64,000 nt of DNA from Algoriphagus sp. AK58 (GCF_014324365.1 NZ_QEIG01000008.1:1-64000), one strand, 5' to 3'; positions 19,401 through 28,364 are shown, counted from the stretch's first letter. Translations and numbers: made by a program. The notes: generated from the sequence alone by a model not told the origin.

Positions 19401-19522
19401 GCACCTGGCACACCCAGACCATCTTCGGTCGAGGTCACTGTACCAGTGATCACGCGATCCTGAGCGAATGCCAACGCACCGGTCATGAAAAGCATGAGTC
19501 CTAGAAGTAAAACTTTCCTCAT
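16463..19522 (-). CDS. SusC/RagA family TonB-linked outer membrane transporter
   Basis: This 1019-residue outer membrane transporter has a signal peptide (about 1-20), a carboxypeptidase-regulatory-like beta-sandwich (about 25-105, ITGTVTSTEDGLGVPGATV), then a TonB-box-like region and a plug (VTGYGTQPKREVTGAVSSV and the SusC signature IRIRGVGSINAGNEPLFIVDG). The long C-terminal part is a beta-barrel ending with TIGVQIGF. It forms a lidded channel with SusD and is energised by TonB-ExbBD. I start it at the ATG at 19520-19522, which gives a normal signal peptide; an upstream ATG ten codons earlier would spoil it. First gene of the susC-susD-DUF4843 unit. Confidence 0.95.
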   Translation of the reverse strand: MRKVLLLGLMLFMTGALAFAQDRVITGTVTSTEDGLGVPGATVLVKGTTIGTATDIDGKYSISVPAGSNVLVFTFVGLRSQEVTIGNRTTINVALESDVTALGEVIVTGYGTQPKREVTGAVSSVKGEAIQNLPLQSFDRALQGRAAGVQVRSSNGLPGGAVNIRIRGVGSINAGNEPLFIVDGVQLNNQSNAAFTQSNPLAFLNPNDIESMEILKDAASAAIYGSQAANGVVIITTKKGKQGKAKFEFNAFAGETQPMKFLDVLGGSEWYDRERTAWINSGNANPEANALNSMGVLPSNWQTLSRDELNNIGLGLPTYDWQREVMGRGRLQNYEMSVSGGDAKTTFFLSGSYNYQESSFRPVDFERGTVRVALSHQANDRLNIETNINLSTFQQNVPFSIDGAFLGNPAFSASAVLPHNAIYNEDGTFNTAIRGVLGQNIVLVNEYNSGVQRTNTAVGNIITTYKILDNLSFRSLFGLDYRLLQGDNYRDPRTPDGAGVRGRSTVQSDWRTRFITTQTLNWNKSFNGVHNLSAILGLEYLSETREGISGAGIGFPTFQFRTIQSSATPESITGFWTGYRRASAFASVNYDYKKKYLATVTARYDGSSRFGENNRYGLFPSIRVGWSMVEEEFLKSSSVVSEMKLRASYGLTGNDQIGNFDARGLYGGGGNYSGSAGIRPTSLANLNLGWETNSTLNLGLDYGFFGNRVTGSVDVFDRRTKDLLLSQPILWTNGFNDIANNVGELQNKGIEFEVSTVNIDKSGFRWNTSFNFTYIKNQVISLYDGLEFLPANPGIAVGQPVGNPNGQVAAPGAWFVAEYAGVNPATGRPMWYDINRNITYLPLAADRIYKGSNLATHFGGLNNTFTYKGFELTAFFTYEYGAVVSDGQYGFLRENGTRLALNVLREVDSRKWSEPGQITDIPRDVKTNGGNEVRGAGRNSGSAGLLKADFIRLSQVTVGYTFNPTLVSKIGLSRARIYAQGLNLWTYTDYPGYDPEFTGAGTGQIPLTKNYTIGVQIGF

Positions 19523-19995
19523 ATTGGTTAAATTTTGGTTTAATAAACTCAATGATATTCCGAAATATTGAATATCTCAAATCGATTACCACGAACGGTG
19601 ATGAAAAGTTTTAAGCATTGAAGGAGTCAAAAAACTCAGTTTTAAGATTAAAACAGAATAATATTTTGAATGGAAATTTAACACTATGTTAATCCTTTCA
19701 TTATTCTGAGAAATCAACTTTTAACAAAAATTAATTTTTATATTTTTTTTTACTTTTTTTCTAAAAAAAATGGATTGAAATGAGGTGATTTTTCCTGTGT
19801 GCCTCAAAAAATCCTCTTTTTTTAGATTTTCTTTAATTATCAGGCCTTTTCTCTTTGATTAATTCCTATCCTTTTTTGAATCAGTAAAACAATATTTTTG
19901 AATCAATTATATAAACAAAAAAATATTATATCATTCAGCTATTGTATAATATTATAAGTCAAAAAAGGCTATTTGATCAAAATATTATTTCTTGT
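19523..19995. other. AT-rich intergenic region upstream of susC
   Basis: About 470 bases without a gene, very AT-rich with long T runs on the plus strand. It must hold the susC promoter and the end of the queE-porE-like transcript. I found no exact TAnnTTTG box and no strong hairpin-plus-T terminator, so the control elements remain unidentified. Confidence 0.6.
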
Positions 19996-21918
19996 TTAAA
20001 GAACTTTAATAGTAATTCTCCTATTTAAAGCTTGATTTTCGGGAGTGGTATTTGGCACCATGGGTTCCTTGTCTCCTTTTCCCTCCACCAAGACTCTTCC
20101 AGGGTGCAATCCCTCCTTCACCAAAAATGACTGAACACTTTTAGCCCTTTGAAGACTTAGATTTTGGTTATAAGCAGGACTTCCTACATTATCGGTGTGA
20201 CCAGAGATAAGAATATTCACATTGGGATTTTCCAAAAGGAATTTTTTTAGTCTTTTCAAAGAGGTAAGCGATTCAGGCTTCAGATCAAACTTGTCGAAAT
20301 CAAAAAATACGTTTTCAAAAACAAACTCCTCCCCAGTGGAAACTGGGACCAACTCTACCTTCAGATCTTTCACATTTTTAATGTTGTCCCTTTCCACATT
20401 ATAAATCTTTGGAAGGTAACCTTGTTTCTCCACGTAAAGCCCCGAAATAGCTTTATCCGGATAAAGCATCATAAACTCTCCTGTTTTACCGTCAGACTGA
20501 AACTGGTAAAGTGTGCTATCATTAGTCAATGAAACCAAAGAAAGAGTCGCGCTAATGGGCTGTCCCGTTTTGGCGTTGAGAACCTTCCCCTCCGTGACCG
20601 TGAGGTTTTCTCCTATATAGATGTCTTCTGGAAATTTAAAACGATAAAGAAATGACCTATCCTTTTCCCCATCAGTAGTATTGAGCTCGGTGTAATAGGC
20701 GTAATCCTTCTGTGCGGTAATGAAAAGTGCGACTTGATCTAGGTGATCATTAATCGGCAAACCCAGATTTTCGGGAGTCTGAAAAGCACCATTTTTCACT
20801 CTTGACAGAAAAATATCCATTCCCCCAAACCCCTGATGCCCATCAGAGGAAAAGAACAGAATCTCATTATTGAAAAACATAAATGGGGAAATCTCATCTT
20901 TTTCCGTATTCACAGTGTTTCCCAAATTTTTGGCTTCCGCCCAGGTTCCGTCATTTTGTCTTACGGTGTACCAAATATCGTTTCCTCCATACCCTCCTTT
21001 TCTATTGGAAGAAAAGAACAAAATCCTACCATCGGCTGAAAGAGATGGCTGGGAATCCCAAGACCTGGAATTTACCTTCGTTCCCATATTGGTGGGCCTT
21101 TGCCATGCCCCGTTCACTTTGTAAGCCACGTACAAGTCACAGCTTCCCTGTGAATCCGGAGCATCACAGGAAGTGTAGATCAGAATATTACCATCAGCAG
21201 TAATCGTACAGGTCCCCTCATTGTAGGGTGAATTGATTGTTTGGGCGATACTTTGAGGCTTAGTCCATTTTCTGTCAGGTGTCACATAAGCGGTAAAAAT
21301 ATCTTCCTTGTCAAAATTCCCCGTTCCATCTCTTTTGGTAAATAAAATCTGTTCTCCGTCTGCGGTCAATACCGGAAAGTATTGAAGTTGAAATTCATTC
21401 AGCGGAGACAAGAGCATCTCCTTTTGGATCGTTTGTGCTTTATCCAGCTGTGTACTTAAAAAATCAATTTGAGTCTTCATTTGTCCATAATACATAGACC
21501 TTTTGAAAGCCTCGTCAAATAGGGGATCCACTTCCTGAAACTGCCGATAGGCTTCAGTAAATCTCCCCTGCTTCAGGTAAAGATTAGAAAATAACCACCC
21601 ATAGTCTGTGACATTTTTTGGTTTGGCGTTTTTTCCACTGAGTTTTGATTTTCCTTGAAGGGCGATCTTTTCTGCCTCCTCAAACTTTCCTTGAGTTATT
21701 AAAACCTGAGCGGCTTTAACATACGCCTCAAGGAATGAAGCTTCCCTAGTGATGGCCGCCTGATATTTTACCAAGGCCTCCTCATATCTCCTTGAAACAG
21801 AAAGCTCCTCCCCCTCCTGAAACAGTTTAATCGCCTTGCCATCTATGATCGAATAGGTTTGAGATTTGGCACAAAATGCCAGCAAACAAAATATTACAGC
21901 AAGGAAAATAGGACGCAT
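19996..21918 (-). CDS. PorE-like OmpA family protein of the type IX secretion system
   Basis: This 640-residue envelope protein has a signal peptide (about 1-19), a TPR-like helical region (about 25-150), PD40/WD40-like beta-propeller repeats (about 175-430, with FTKRDGTGNFDKEDIFTA, SLSADGRILFFSSNRKGG and LFFSSDGHQGFGGMDI), a carboxypeptidase-regulatory-like domain (about 438-520), and a C-terminal OmpA peptidoglycan-binding domain (about 530-640, FDFDKFDLKPES and GHTDNVGSPAYNQNLS). This domain order is that known for PorE of the type IX system, which binds peptidoglycan. Paralogues with the same order exist, so the exact role is inferred. It starts only 4 bases after the queE stop. Confidence 0.85.
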   Translation of the reverse strand: MRPIFLAVIFCLLAFCAKSQTYSIIDGKAIKLFQEGEELSVSRRYEEALVKYQAAITREASFLEAYVKAAQVLITQGKFEEAEKIALQGKSKLSGKNAKPKNVTDYGWLFSNLYLKQGRFTEAYRQFQEVDPLFDEAFKRSMYYGQMKTQIDFLSTQLDKAQTIQKEMLLSPLNEFQLQYFPVLTADGEQILFTKRDGTGNFDKEDIFTAYVTPDRKWTKPQSIAQTINSPYNEGTCTITADGNILIYTSCDAPDSQGSCDLYVAYKVNGAWQRPTNMGTKVNSRSWDSQPSLSADGRILFFSSNRKGGYGGNDIWYTVRQNDGTWAEAKNLGNTVNTEKDEISPFMFFNNEILFFSSDGHQGFGGMDIFLSRVKNGAFQTPENLGLPINDHLDQVALFITAQKDYAYYTELNTTDGEKDRSFLYRFKFPEDIYIGENLTVTEGKVLNAKTGQPISATLSLVSLTNDSTLYQFQSDGKTGEFMMLYPDKAISGLYVEKQGYLPKIYNVERDNIKNVKDLKVELVPVSTGEEFVFENVFFDFDKFDLKPESLTSLKRLKKFLLENPNVNILISGHTDNVGSPAYNQNLSLQRAKSVQSFLVKEGLHPGRVLVEGKGDKEPMVPNTTPENQALNRRITIKVL

Positions 21919-21922
21919 GGAC

Positions 21923-22573
21923 TCAGGGGATGTCCATAAATTTATGAGTTTGTAGGGATATTTTCCAAGTTGGGTGATTTTTCACATACTCGACAATCTC
22001 GGGAGTGAATTTAGCGGCCTTACTCCATTCGGGTTGAAGACGCAGTTCACAAGTAGGATTCACCAACTTTGCATGATCCTCCGCGAAATTAAAATCACTC
22101 TTATTATATATGACCACTTTAAGCTCGTCTGCTTCAGCATAGATGGATGGATGAGGCTTTTTGAATTTCTTGGGAGAAAAACACACCCAGTCAAAGTCCC
22201 CCGAAAATGGATGTGCACCCGAAGTTTCAATATTGGTCGTAAAGCCTTTTTCCTTCAACAGCTTAGTCAGCGGATCGAGGTTATACATCAAAGGTTCACC
22301 ACCGGTGATGACCACCAGCCTTCCCGGAAAGGCCAAGGCATCCTCGACGATTTTCTCAATGGATAAAACCGGCCACTTGGCAGCTTCCCATGATTCTTTG
22401 ACATCGCACCAGACACAACCCACATCACAGCCTCCCAGCCGGATAAAATACGCGGGGTTTCCGGTAAATCTGCCTTCTCCTTGGATGGTATAAAATGCCT
22501 CCATGACTGGAAGCTGAAGCCCTGAGGCTACTAATTCTTGGGTAGTCGGTGCTACCAAATCGAGTGTGTGCAT
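21923..22573 (-). CDS. queE: 7-carboxy-7-deazaguanine synthase (radical SAM)
   Basis: This 216-residue radical SAM enzyme converts 6-carboxytetrahydropterin to 7-carboxy-7-deazaguanine, a step in queuosine synthesis. The cluster motif CDVGCVWC (CX3CX2C) follows YFIRLGG; the N-terminal FYTIQGEGRFTG is typical of QueE, and VITGGEPL binds SAM. A TTG at 22618 would add 15 residues but lies inside the -7 box at 22616-22623, so I use the ATG at 22573. The next gene, encoding the PorE-like protein, starts 4 bases after the stop. Confidence 0.93.
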   Translation of the reverse strand: MHTLDLVAPTTQELVASGLQLPVMEAFYTIQGEGRFTGNPAYFIRLGGCDVGCVWCDVKESWEAAKWPVLSIEKIVEDALAFPGRLVVITGGEPLMYNLDPLTKLLKEKGFTTNIETSGAHPFSGDFDWVCFSPKKFKKPHPSIYAEADELKVVIYNKSDFNFAEDHAKLVNPTCELRLQPEWSKAAKFTPEIVEYVKNHPTWKISLQTHKFMDIP

Positions 22574-22615
22574 GAATTTTTGGTAAAGCGGGTGATTCGA
22601 CCGCTGAATGAAGCA

Positions 22616-22623
22616 CAAAGGTA
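22616..22623 (-). promoter_or_regulatory. -7 box upstream of queE
   Basis: TACCTTTG on the minus strand matches TAnnTTTG. The transcript would start near 22610, which excludes the TTG at 22618 as translation start. The -33 region falls near the left end of a dispersed repeat and shows no TTG. Confidence 0.55.
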
Positions 22624-22630
22624 GGAGGAA

Positions 22631-22746
22631 ATTACGATTTACGACATCACTGAGAACCTCAAACCTGATTCTTGGAAGTTACCCTTTTGAAATTAGGATT
22701 AAAGAGCAAAAAAAGTCGTAAATCCGAAATCGTCAATCGTAAATAA
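22631..22746. repeat. Dispersed TTACGATTTACGA repeat, copy 1
   Basis: Left end ATTACGATTTACGA (22631-22644) and right end TCGTAAATCCGAAATCG with AATCGTAAAT (to 22746) are inverted copies of each other. The interior shares AACCTCAA and AATTAGGATTAA with copy 2 at 23.6 kb. It sits between queE and a relic gene end. The same family recurs at 23.6, 47.2, 51.6 and, truncated, 50.7 kb. Confidence 0.8.
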
Positions 22747-22750
22747 AACC

Positions 22751-22786
22751 TCACAACTCCTTCCACATCAAAATCCTATAATTCTC
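22751..22786 (-). pseudogene. Relic of the 3' end of a GNAT-like gene
   Basis: Read on the minus strand these bases encode ENYRILMWKEL and a stop. The intact GNAT gene at 23.2-23.6 kb ends EDYRVVMWKEL and a stop. The two agree at 8 of 11 residues and 30 of 36 bases including the stop. No start codon or upstream coding sequence accompanies the relic. It looks like the remaining tail of a second copy, or of the original copy, of the neighbouring gene. Confidence 0.55.
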
Positions 22787-22857
22787 AAACCAACTTTAAA
22801 AAAACCAGCAGACTTTGAGGTAAGAAAAAGCTGGAGAAAAATCCCCTGCCTTACGCT

Positions 22858-23058
22858 CTAACTTAGAAATTCAATGATCTTTTTTCTGTTGAAATAAATC
22901 AATCCGGCTATTCCGACAATCTTAAACAGGATCGCCATCATAAGTAGGTAATCCCCATTTGGGTTTCCATTGATTTTAAAATAGGCACCTAGAAAAGCTC
23001 CCCAATAACTAAATAAAATCAGTTTTAACATCTGTTTATTACTCTTTCTCATAGTCAT
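22858..23058 (-). CDS. Small two-helix membrane protein
   Basis: This 66-residue protein has two predicted membrane helices (about residues 9-26 and 36-56) joined by a short loop containing INGNPNGD, and basic ends. The sequence MLKLILFSYWGAFLGAYFKI resembles small Bacteroidota membrane proteins that share features with the GldL N-terminus, but I cannot assign a function. An ATG two codons later could also be the start. It lies between the GNAT gene and a relic of a GNAT gene end, so it may have arrived as cargo of a duplication or insertion. Confidence 0.65.
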   Translation of the reverse strand: MTMRKSNKQMLKLILFSYWGAFLGAYFKINGNPNGDYLLMMAILFKIVGIAGLIYFNRKKIIEFLS

Positions 23059-23098
23059 TTAATTCATTTCCAATTTTACCGAGGATCGTACAGTATTT

Positions 23099-23120
23099 AA
23101 ATACCCTGGATAGGGTATTT
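23099..23120. repeat. Perfect hairpin upstream of the small membrane protein gene
   Basis: The 9-base-pair inverted repeat AAATACCCT-GGAT-AGGGTATTT lies between the GNAT stop and the small gene. It lacks a T-tract on the minus strand, so an operator or RNA stem is as likely as a terminator. Confidence 0.4.
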
Positions 23121-23175
23121 TCCATAGTTTTCTTGGCAAAAAATCAGTGAATCAACTTTTTACGAAGTACACAAA

Positions 23176-23613
23176 TCATAACTCCTTCCACATCACCACC
23201 CGATAATCCTCCACCCCACCCTTTGGGATAACCTCCATGATTTTAAAGCCTCGGCTCAATCCGAAGGTAATCATGGCCGGAAACCGGTTGCGGGTTTTGA
23301 AATAAATTGACTTGAAACCTTTTTCCCTCGCCCAATTCTCCTGATACTCTGCCAATGTATCTGCAATTCCCAGCTTTCGAAACTCAGGCCTGACCCCTCC
23401 CATCCAGGAATAAAAGGTATCAGGCGTATCGCTTTGATAGCCTACTTTAAAACCCAAAAGCTCTCCATCTTTTTCAGCTACCAAAGCCAAATGAAGTCGA
23501 TGCTTCAAGCGTTCGGTATAAAAATCCAAAGACGCCTTCCCCGGAAACTCAGGAATCTGCTCGTGAACCCAGAGGAGCTCTGCGGGAGAAGCATGTCGGA
23601 TTTTAAACTGCAT
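23176..23613 (-). CDS. GNAT family N-acetyltransferase
   Basis: This 145-residue protein is a single GNAT acetyltransferase domain that would use acetyl-CoA. The central strand LALVAEKDGELLGFKVGY and the segment VRPEFRKLGIADTLAEY correspond to the acetyl-CoA binding motif A (R/Q-x-x-G-x-G/A, here RKLGIA). The acceptor is unknown. It is flanked by two copies of the TTACGATTTACGA repeat family, one on each side of the GNAT-small gene-relic block, and its last codons are echoed in the relic at 22751-22786. Confidence 0.85.
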   Translation of the reverse strand: MQFKIRHASPAELLWVHEQIPEFPGKASLDFYTERLKHRLHLALVAEKDGELLGFKVGYQSDTPDTFYSWMGGVRPEFRKLGIADTLAEYQENWAREKGFKSIYFKTRNRFPAMITFGLSRGFKIMEVIPKGGVEDYRVVMWKEL

Positions 23614-23621
23614 GTTTTTTT

Positions 23622-23753
23622 AATTACGATGTATGAATGACGATTTTCGACGCCTTAAAGAACCTCAAGCCTAATTTCAAGTGGTAAATCTTTGGAATTT
23701 AGGATTGAGGAACAAAAAGGTTTCGTAAATCAAAAATCGTAAATCGTAAATAA
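23622..23753. repeat. Dispersed TTACGATTTACGA repeat, copy 2
   Basis: Starts AATTACGATGTATGAATGACG and ends with TCGTAAATC, AAATCGTAAATCGTAAAT. The interior contains TTTGGAATTTAGGATTGAGG, shared in part with the other copies. It occupies the whole gap between the GNAT start and the stop codon of the M20 gene. Confidence 0.8.
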
Positions 23754-23756
23754 GGT

Positions 23757-25346
23757 TCAATCTTTTTTCACTGTCGGATACGTAACCCCGAGCTGCTGCA
23801 AATAGGTATCGTACTTCGTTTCATCGTAGTAGAATTTCTCCAACTGTGGACGGAACTGCTTCATGATGCCTTCATTCAGGTAAATCGGAGGAGCGTCATC
23901 CTTAGTGATCATCGGCTTGTAGGTTTCTTCCTTGGTCTGCACATTTTTGAAATAATCCCAAGCCTGATCCACGAGTTCGGGCTGAAGCAAAAAGTCCAAA
24001 ATGGTCATTGCTTCAGCTTTGGCTCCAGCTGTCACGCCTTTGTGCGCAATTGGTGTCGCCATCGCAATGGCATTGCTCCAGTGGTGACCAGGAAGTCCGG
24101 GGATATTGGAAGGAAATCTCAAAGTAACCGTCGGTACTACCCAAGACACATCTCCAATGTCATCCGAACCGCCGGAAATCGGTTCTTTCACAGGAAGTCC
24201 AAGGGTATCCAGCTTGGTTGGCATTCCTTCTTCTTTGGAACCCAACTCTTTTTGAATGGCTTTCGCCAAGGTCTGATCATTTTCATCCCATTCGGGAAGA
24301 CCTACCTTGAGGATGTTTTGATACATTTTTTCTGCAATCACCTTATTAAAATGTCTCGGCCAGGCCGTTCCCAATACTTTGGAAGTCATCGTCGTACCCG
24401 TCATCAAGGCTGCACCTTTGGCAATGTCATTGGCTTGGGCATACATTTCCATGATCCCATCGTACTTCACATCGCGGAAATAGTACCAGATCGAAGCTTT
24501 GGATGGCACCACATTTGGCTGATCTCCCCCATCAGTGATCACAGAGTGCGACCGTTTCAGAGGATGCAAATGCTCCCGTTTGTAGTTCCAACCGATATTC
24601 ATCAATTCCACCGCATCGGCAGCACTTTTTCCTCTCCAAGGGGCACCGGCTGAGTGAGCGGCGTCTCCCGAAAAGGTGTATTCCACCGAAATCAAACCCG
24701 TACCGCTAGCCTGACCCCAGCTTACTCCAAGGTTATTGGCCACGTGGGTAAAAATGCAAATATCCACTCCGTCAAACTTCCCATCTCTTGCAAACCAAGC
24801 TTTCGCAGCCACCAATTCTTCTGCAATCCCTGGCCAAAGCACCAGCGTTCCGCCGATTTTTTCGCGTTCCATGATCTGCTTTACGGCCAAGGCAGCAGTG
24901 ATATTCAGCGGAATCCCTGCATTGTGACCTTCACCATGTCCAGGTGCTCCTTCAACCATGGGTTTGTGGTAAGCCACTCCTGGATACTGGGAGGCTTTAG
25001 GGATATTATCCACGTCCGAACCCAAAGCAATCACAGGTCCTTCACCATTTTTCCAAGTTGCAAACCATGCGGTCGGAATTCCTGAAACACCTCTTTCGAT
25101 GGTAAACCCATTTTTCTCCAAAATCCCGGTCAGGTACTTCGATGACTCGATTTCCTGAAAGCCAAGCTCAGCGAAGGAGAAAATCTTGTCCACCATCACC
25201 TGGCTTTGCTTGTGATTGGCTTGGACAATTTGAGCAGCTTCGGCTTTGAGCGCCTCGATTTGCTTGGGGGTGTATTTTTTCTGGGGAAAAGCCGAAAGAC
25301 AGATTCCTCCGGCCAGGGCAAGTGTAATCAGTAAGTTTTTCCTCAT
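23757..25346 (-). CDS. M20 family amidohydrolase (AbgB-like), exported
   Basis: This 529-residue zinc amidohydrolase has a signal peptide (about 1-20) and a KK-rich start to the mature chain. The M20 fold is shown by VIALGSDVDNIP, the zinc-site segment GAPGHGEGHNAG, IAEELVAAKAW and the dimerisation domain region with FSGDAAHSAGAPW. The C-terminal SGGSDDIGDVSWVVPT is typical of AbgB-type p-aminobenzoyl-glutamate or peptide amidases. The natural substrate cannot be read from the sequence; the signal peptide suggests a periplasmic role in recycling acylated or peptide compounds. It is probably monocistronic. Confidence 0.88.
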   Translation of the reverse strand: MRKNLLITLALAGGICLSAFPQKKYTPKQIEALKAEAAQIVQANHKQSQVMVDKIFSFAELGFQEIESSKYLTGILEKNGFTIERGVSGIPTAWFATWKNGEGPVIALGSDVDNIPKASQYPGVAYHKPMVEGAPGHGEGHNAGIPLNITAALAVKQIMEREKIGGTLVLWPGIAEELVAAKAWFARDGKFDGVDICIFTHVANNLGVSWGQASGTGLISVEYTFSGDAAHSAGAPWRGKSAADAVELMNIGWNYKREHLHPLKRSHSVITDGGDQPNVVPSKASIWYYFRDVKYDGIMEMYAQANDIAKGAALMTGTTMTSKVLGTAWPRHFNKVIAEKMYQNILKVGLPEWDENDQTLAKAIQKELGSKEEGMPTKLDTLGLPVKEPISGGSDDIGDVSWVVPTVTLRFPSNIPGLPGHHWSNAIAMATPIAHKGVTAGAKAEAMTILDFLLQPELVDQAWDYFKNVQTKEETYKPMITKDDAPPIYLNEGIMKQFRPQLEKFYYDETKYDTYLQQLGVTYPTVKKD

Positions 25347-25446
25347 AAGGTTGGTTGGTTAGGTTTCTGAAAGTACAAAAAAGTGCCAAGGGCCTCAAAC
25401 AAAATTGATCAGTGGACAAAATCCCGATTTGGGAGGAATTGGTAAT

Positions 25447-25481
25447 TTGACTACCAAAGCCGCCTGATTTTTCTATTTTTG
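25447..25481 (+). promoter_or_regulatory. Promoter of leuS
   Basis: TATTTTTG (25474-25481) matches the -7 box, with TTG at 25447-25449, a spacer of 24 bases, slightly longer than usual. The -7 box overlaps the TTG that could otherwise serve as an early start codon, supporting the ATG at 25518. Confidence 0.6.
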
Positions 25482-25517
25482 CAGGCATTTAGTCAAAAAA
25501 TCAAGAAAATTTCAATC

Positions 25518-28292
25518 ATGGCGGAGTACAACTTCAGGGAAATCGAGCAAAAATGGCAAGGCTACTGGAAAGAAAAAGGCACCTTTAAAGCCGAAGTGGA
25601 CACCCATCGTCCCAAGTTTTATTCCCTCGACATGTTTCCATACCCTTCCGGTGCCGGACTCCACGTCGGCCACCCACTGGGCTATATTGCTTCTGACATT
25701 GTCTCAAGATTCAAGATGCTGAAGGGCTTCAATGTCCTGCATCCGATGGGCTATGATTCATTTGGATTACCTGCTGAGCAATACGCTATCCAAACCGGGC
25801 AGCATCCCGCCATCACCACCGAGCAAAACATTACCCGCTATACAGAGCAGCTAAAGAATATCGGCTTCGCCTTCGATTGGGATCGTGAAGTCCGTACTTC
25901 GGATCCATCCTATTACAAGTGGACGCAGTGGATTTTCATGCAGCTGTTCAACAGCTACTATGACCAGGACGCGGACAAAGCGGTTTCGATCTCTTCGCTT
26001 ATTTCGCGATTTGAAAAAGAAGGAAACGCCAATATCAAAGCGGTGTGTGATGACGACACCCCAACTTTTAGCGCAGCAGAATGGAATGCCTTTTCTGAAA
26101 AAGAAAAGCAGGAAATGTTGCTCAAATACCGACTGACTTTTTTGGCTGAGACTACCGTGAACTGGTGTCCTGCGTTGGGAACTGTTCTCTCTAACGACGA
26201 AGTGAAAGACGGATTTTCCGAGCGAGGTGGCCATCCTGTGGAGCGCAAAAAAATGATGCAATGGTCCATGCGAATCACAGCTTATGCCGATCGCTTGCTT
26301 CAGGGTTTGGAAAAAGTGGACTGGTCTGAGCCCATCAAAGAAATGCAGCGCAACTGGATCGGAAAGTCTATCGGTGCAGAAGTACTTTTCGATGTGAAGG
26401 GGTCGGATAAAAAAATCAAGGTCTTTACCACCCGGGTTGACACGATTTTCGGGGTAACCTATTTGGCGTTGGCACCGGAATCTGACTTGGCTGCCGAATT
26501 GGTAACCGAAGATCAGCGGGAAACTGCCGAAGCCTATATCCAAGTCGCCAAAAACCGCTCCGAGCGCGAGCGAATGAGCGATGTAAAGACCATTTCCGGA
26601 GCGTTCACGGGTTCCTATGCCATCAATCCCTTTAATGGGGAGGAAATCCAAATCTGGGTTGCAGACTACGTGTTGGCAGGCTACGGAACAGGTGCGGTCA
26701 TGGCTGTTCCTGCTCATGATGAGCGGGATTACAACTTTGCGAAACACTTCGGCTTGGAAATCAGACAGGTGATCGAAGGCTCCATGGAAAATGGATCTTT
26801 CCCCGGAAAAGGCGGTTTAATCATTAATTCGGGCTTCATCTCTGGCCTTTATATGAAGGAAGCCATGCAGAAATGCATTGAATTCTTGGAAGAAAAAGGT
26901 ATTGGAAAAGGTAAAATCCAGTACCGAATGAGGGATGCGATTTTCACCCGTCAGCGCTATTGGGGCGAACCGCTTCCGGTATATTTCAAAGACGGATTGC
27001 CTTACTTGATCGAAGAAAAAGACCTGCCCTTAGTTCTTCCTGAGGTGGACAAATATTTGCCTACCGAGGATGGCGAACCTCCACTTGGAAGAGCAAAAGA
27101 TTGGACCTACAAAACCGCTGATGGTGAATATCCTTTAGAACTCTCCACCATGCCCGGTTGGGCGGGATCAAGTTGGTATTTCTTCCGATATATGGATCCA
27201 AAAAACGAGGCGGTTTTCGCTGATAAATCCAAAACAGACTATTGGGGTGCTGTGGACTTGTACATCGGAGGCTCCGAACATGCAACTGGCCACTTGCTAT
27301 ACTCCCGTTTCTGGACCAAGTTTTTGTACGACTTGGGTGTGGTGAACATCGACGAACCTTTCCAAAAAATGATCAACCAGGGGATGATTCAGGGAAGGTC
27401 GAATTTTGTGTATCGATTGAAGGGCAGTAACACTTTTGTCTCTTACGGACTAAAGGAACAATACGACACCTCTGCCATGCACGTGGATGTAAATATTGTC
27501 CACAACGATCAGTTGAACCTGGACAAGTTTAAAGCTTGGAGACCAGATCTAGCCGATGCGGAATTTATCCTGGAAGATGGTAAGTACCTCTGCGGATCGG
27601 AAGTGGAAAAAATGTCCAAGTCCAAGTACAATGTGGTCAATCCGGACGACATTATCGAACGCTACGGAGCTGACACCCTGAGATTGTATGAGATGTTCTT
27701 GGGACCTTTGGAGCAATTTAAACCTTGGAATACCAACGGGATTGATGGGGTATATAAGTTTCTAAGAAAGGTTTGGAACCTTTACCACAATACAGCCGGT
27801 GAGTTTGCGGTTTCTGATGAAAAAGCTAACAAGGAAGAACTCAAAGCCCTTCACAAAGCCATCAAAAAGATGGAAGAAGACATGGCCAATTATTCCTTCA
27901 ATACTTCGGTATCCAGCTTTATGATCTGTGTGAACGAGCTGACGGCATTGAAATGCAACAAGCGGGAAGTGTTGGAGCCTTTGGCAGTTTTGATTTCTCC
28001 ATACGCACCTCACATCGCAGAAGAACTTTGGTCTTTGTTGGGTCATTCAGGTTCAATCACCACTGCGAAATTCCCTGAGTTCAAGGAAGAGTACTTGGTC
28101 GAAAGCAACTTCGAATATCCGGTCATGATCAATGGCAAGATGCGGGCGAAGTTGGATTTGCCACTTTCATTGTCCGTTTCCGAAATCGAAAAGTCCGCTT
28201 TGGCGGATGCCACCGTTCAAAAATGGCTGGAAGGAAAAGCTCCTAAAAAGGTGATTATCGTACCGGGTAAGATTGTGAATTTGGTAGTATAA
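25518..28292 (+). CDS. leuS: Leucyl-tRNA synthetase
   Basis: This 924-residue class I synthetase charges tRNA-Leu. The HIGH motif appears as HVGH in [12 protein letters not shown] (near residue 47) and the KMSKS motif in EKMSKSKYN (near residue 697). The CP1 editing domain is present (about 230-420, with [18 protein letters not shown]), as is the C-terminal anticodon-binding region. I start at the ATG at 25518 ([10 protein letters not shown]), the conserved N-terminus. The window also carries a leucine tRNA, but 17 kb away. A strong terminator follows. Confidence 0.97.
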   Translation: MAEYNFREIEQKWQGYWKEKGTFKAEVDTHRPKFYSLDMFPYPSGAGLHVGHPLGYIASDIVSRFKMLKGFNVLHPMGYDSFGLPAEQYAIQTGQHPAITTEQNITRYTEQLKNIGFAFDWDREVRTSDPSYYKWTQWIFMQLFNSYYDQDADKAVSISSLISRFEKEGNANIKAVCDDDTPTFSAAEWNAFSEKEKQEMLLKYRLTFLAETTVNWCPALGTVLSNDEVKDGFSERGGHPVERKKMMQWSMRITAYADRLLQGLEKVDWSEPIKEMQRNWIGKSIGAEVLFDVKGSDKKIKVFTTRVDTIFGVTYLALAPESDLAAELVTEDQRETAEAYIQVAKNRSERERMSDVKTISGAFTGSYAINPFNGEEIQIWVADYVLAGYGTGAVMAVPAHDERDYNFAKHFGLEIRQVIEGSMENGSFPGKGGLIINSGFISGLYMKEAMQKCIEFLEEKGIGKGKIQYRMRDAIFTRQRYWGEPLPVYFKDGLPYLIEEKDLPLVLPEVDKYLPTEDGEPPLGRAKDWTYKTADGEYPLELSTMPGWAGSSWYFFRYMDPKNEAVFADKSKTDYWGAVDLYIGGSEHATGHLLYSRFWTKFLYDLGVVNIDEPFQKMINQGMIQGRSNFVYRLKGSNTFVSYGLKEQYDTSAMHVDVNIVHNDQLNLDKFKAWRPDLADAEFILEDGKYLCGSEVEKMSKSKYNVVNPDDIIERYGADTLRLYEMFLGPLEQFKPWNTNGIDGVYKFLRKVWNLYHNTAGEFAVSDEKANKEELKALHKAIKKMEEDMANYSFNTSVSSFMICVNELTALKCNKREVLEPLAVLISPYAPHIAEELWSLLGHSGSITTAKFPEFKEEYLVESNFEYPVMINGKMRAKLDLPLSLSVSEIEKSALADATVQKWLEGKAPKKVIIVPGKIVNLVV

Positions 28293-28310
28293 AGGCTGAC
28301 CCCACTTTTC

Positions 28311-28346
28311 AAAAGGCTCAATTTTAAGGAATTGAGCCTTTTTTTC
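28311..28346 (+). terminator. Intrinsic terminator of leuS
   Basis: A 12-base-pair stem AAAGGCTCAATT/AATTGAGCCTTT (28312-28323 and 28330-28341) is followed by a T run. Confidence 0.9.
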
Positions 28347-28364
28347 GTTTTTGGAGATTAAACC

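Noticed and set aside
19523..19995. Replication origin, because of strong AT richness
   Set aside because: No DnaA-box cluster and no dnaA, gyrase or parAB genes are nearby.
22574..22618. Upstream TTG start for queE
   Set aside because: The TTG is part of the -7 box, so it would not be in the transcript.
25851..26747. Open frame of about 298 codons on the minus strand within leuS
   Set aside because: Antisense to the conserved synthetase core, with His- and Phe-rich sequence typical of a shadow frame.
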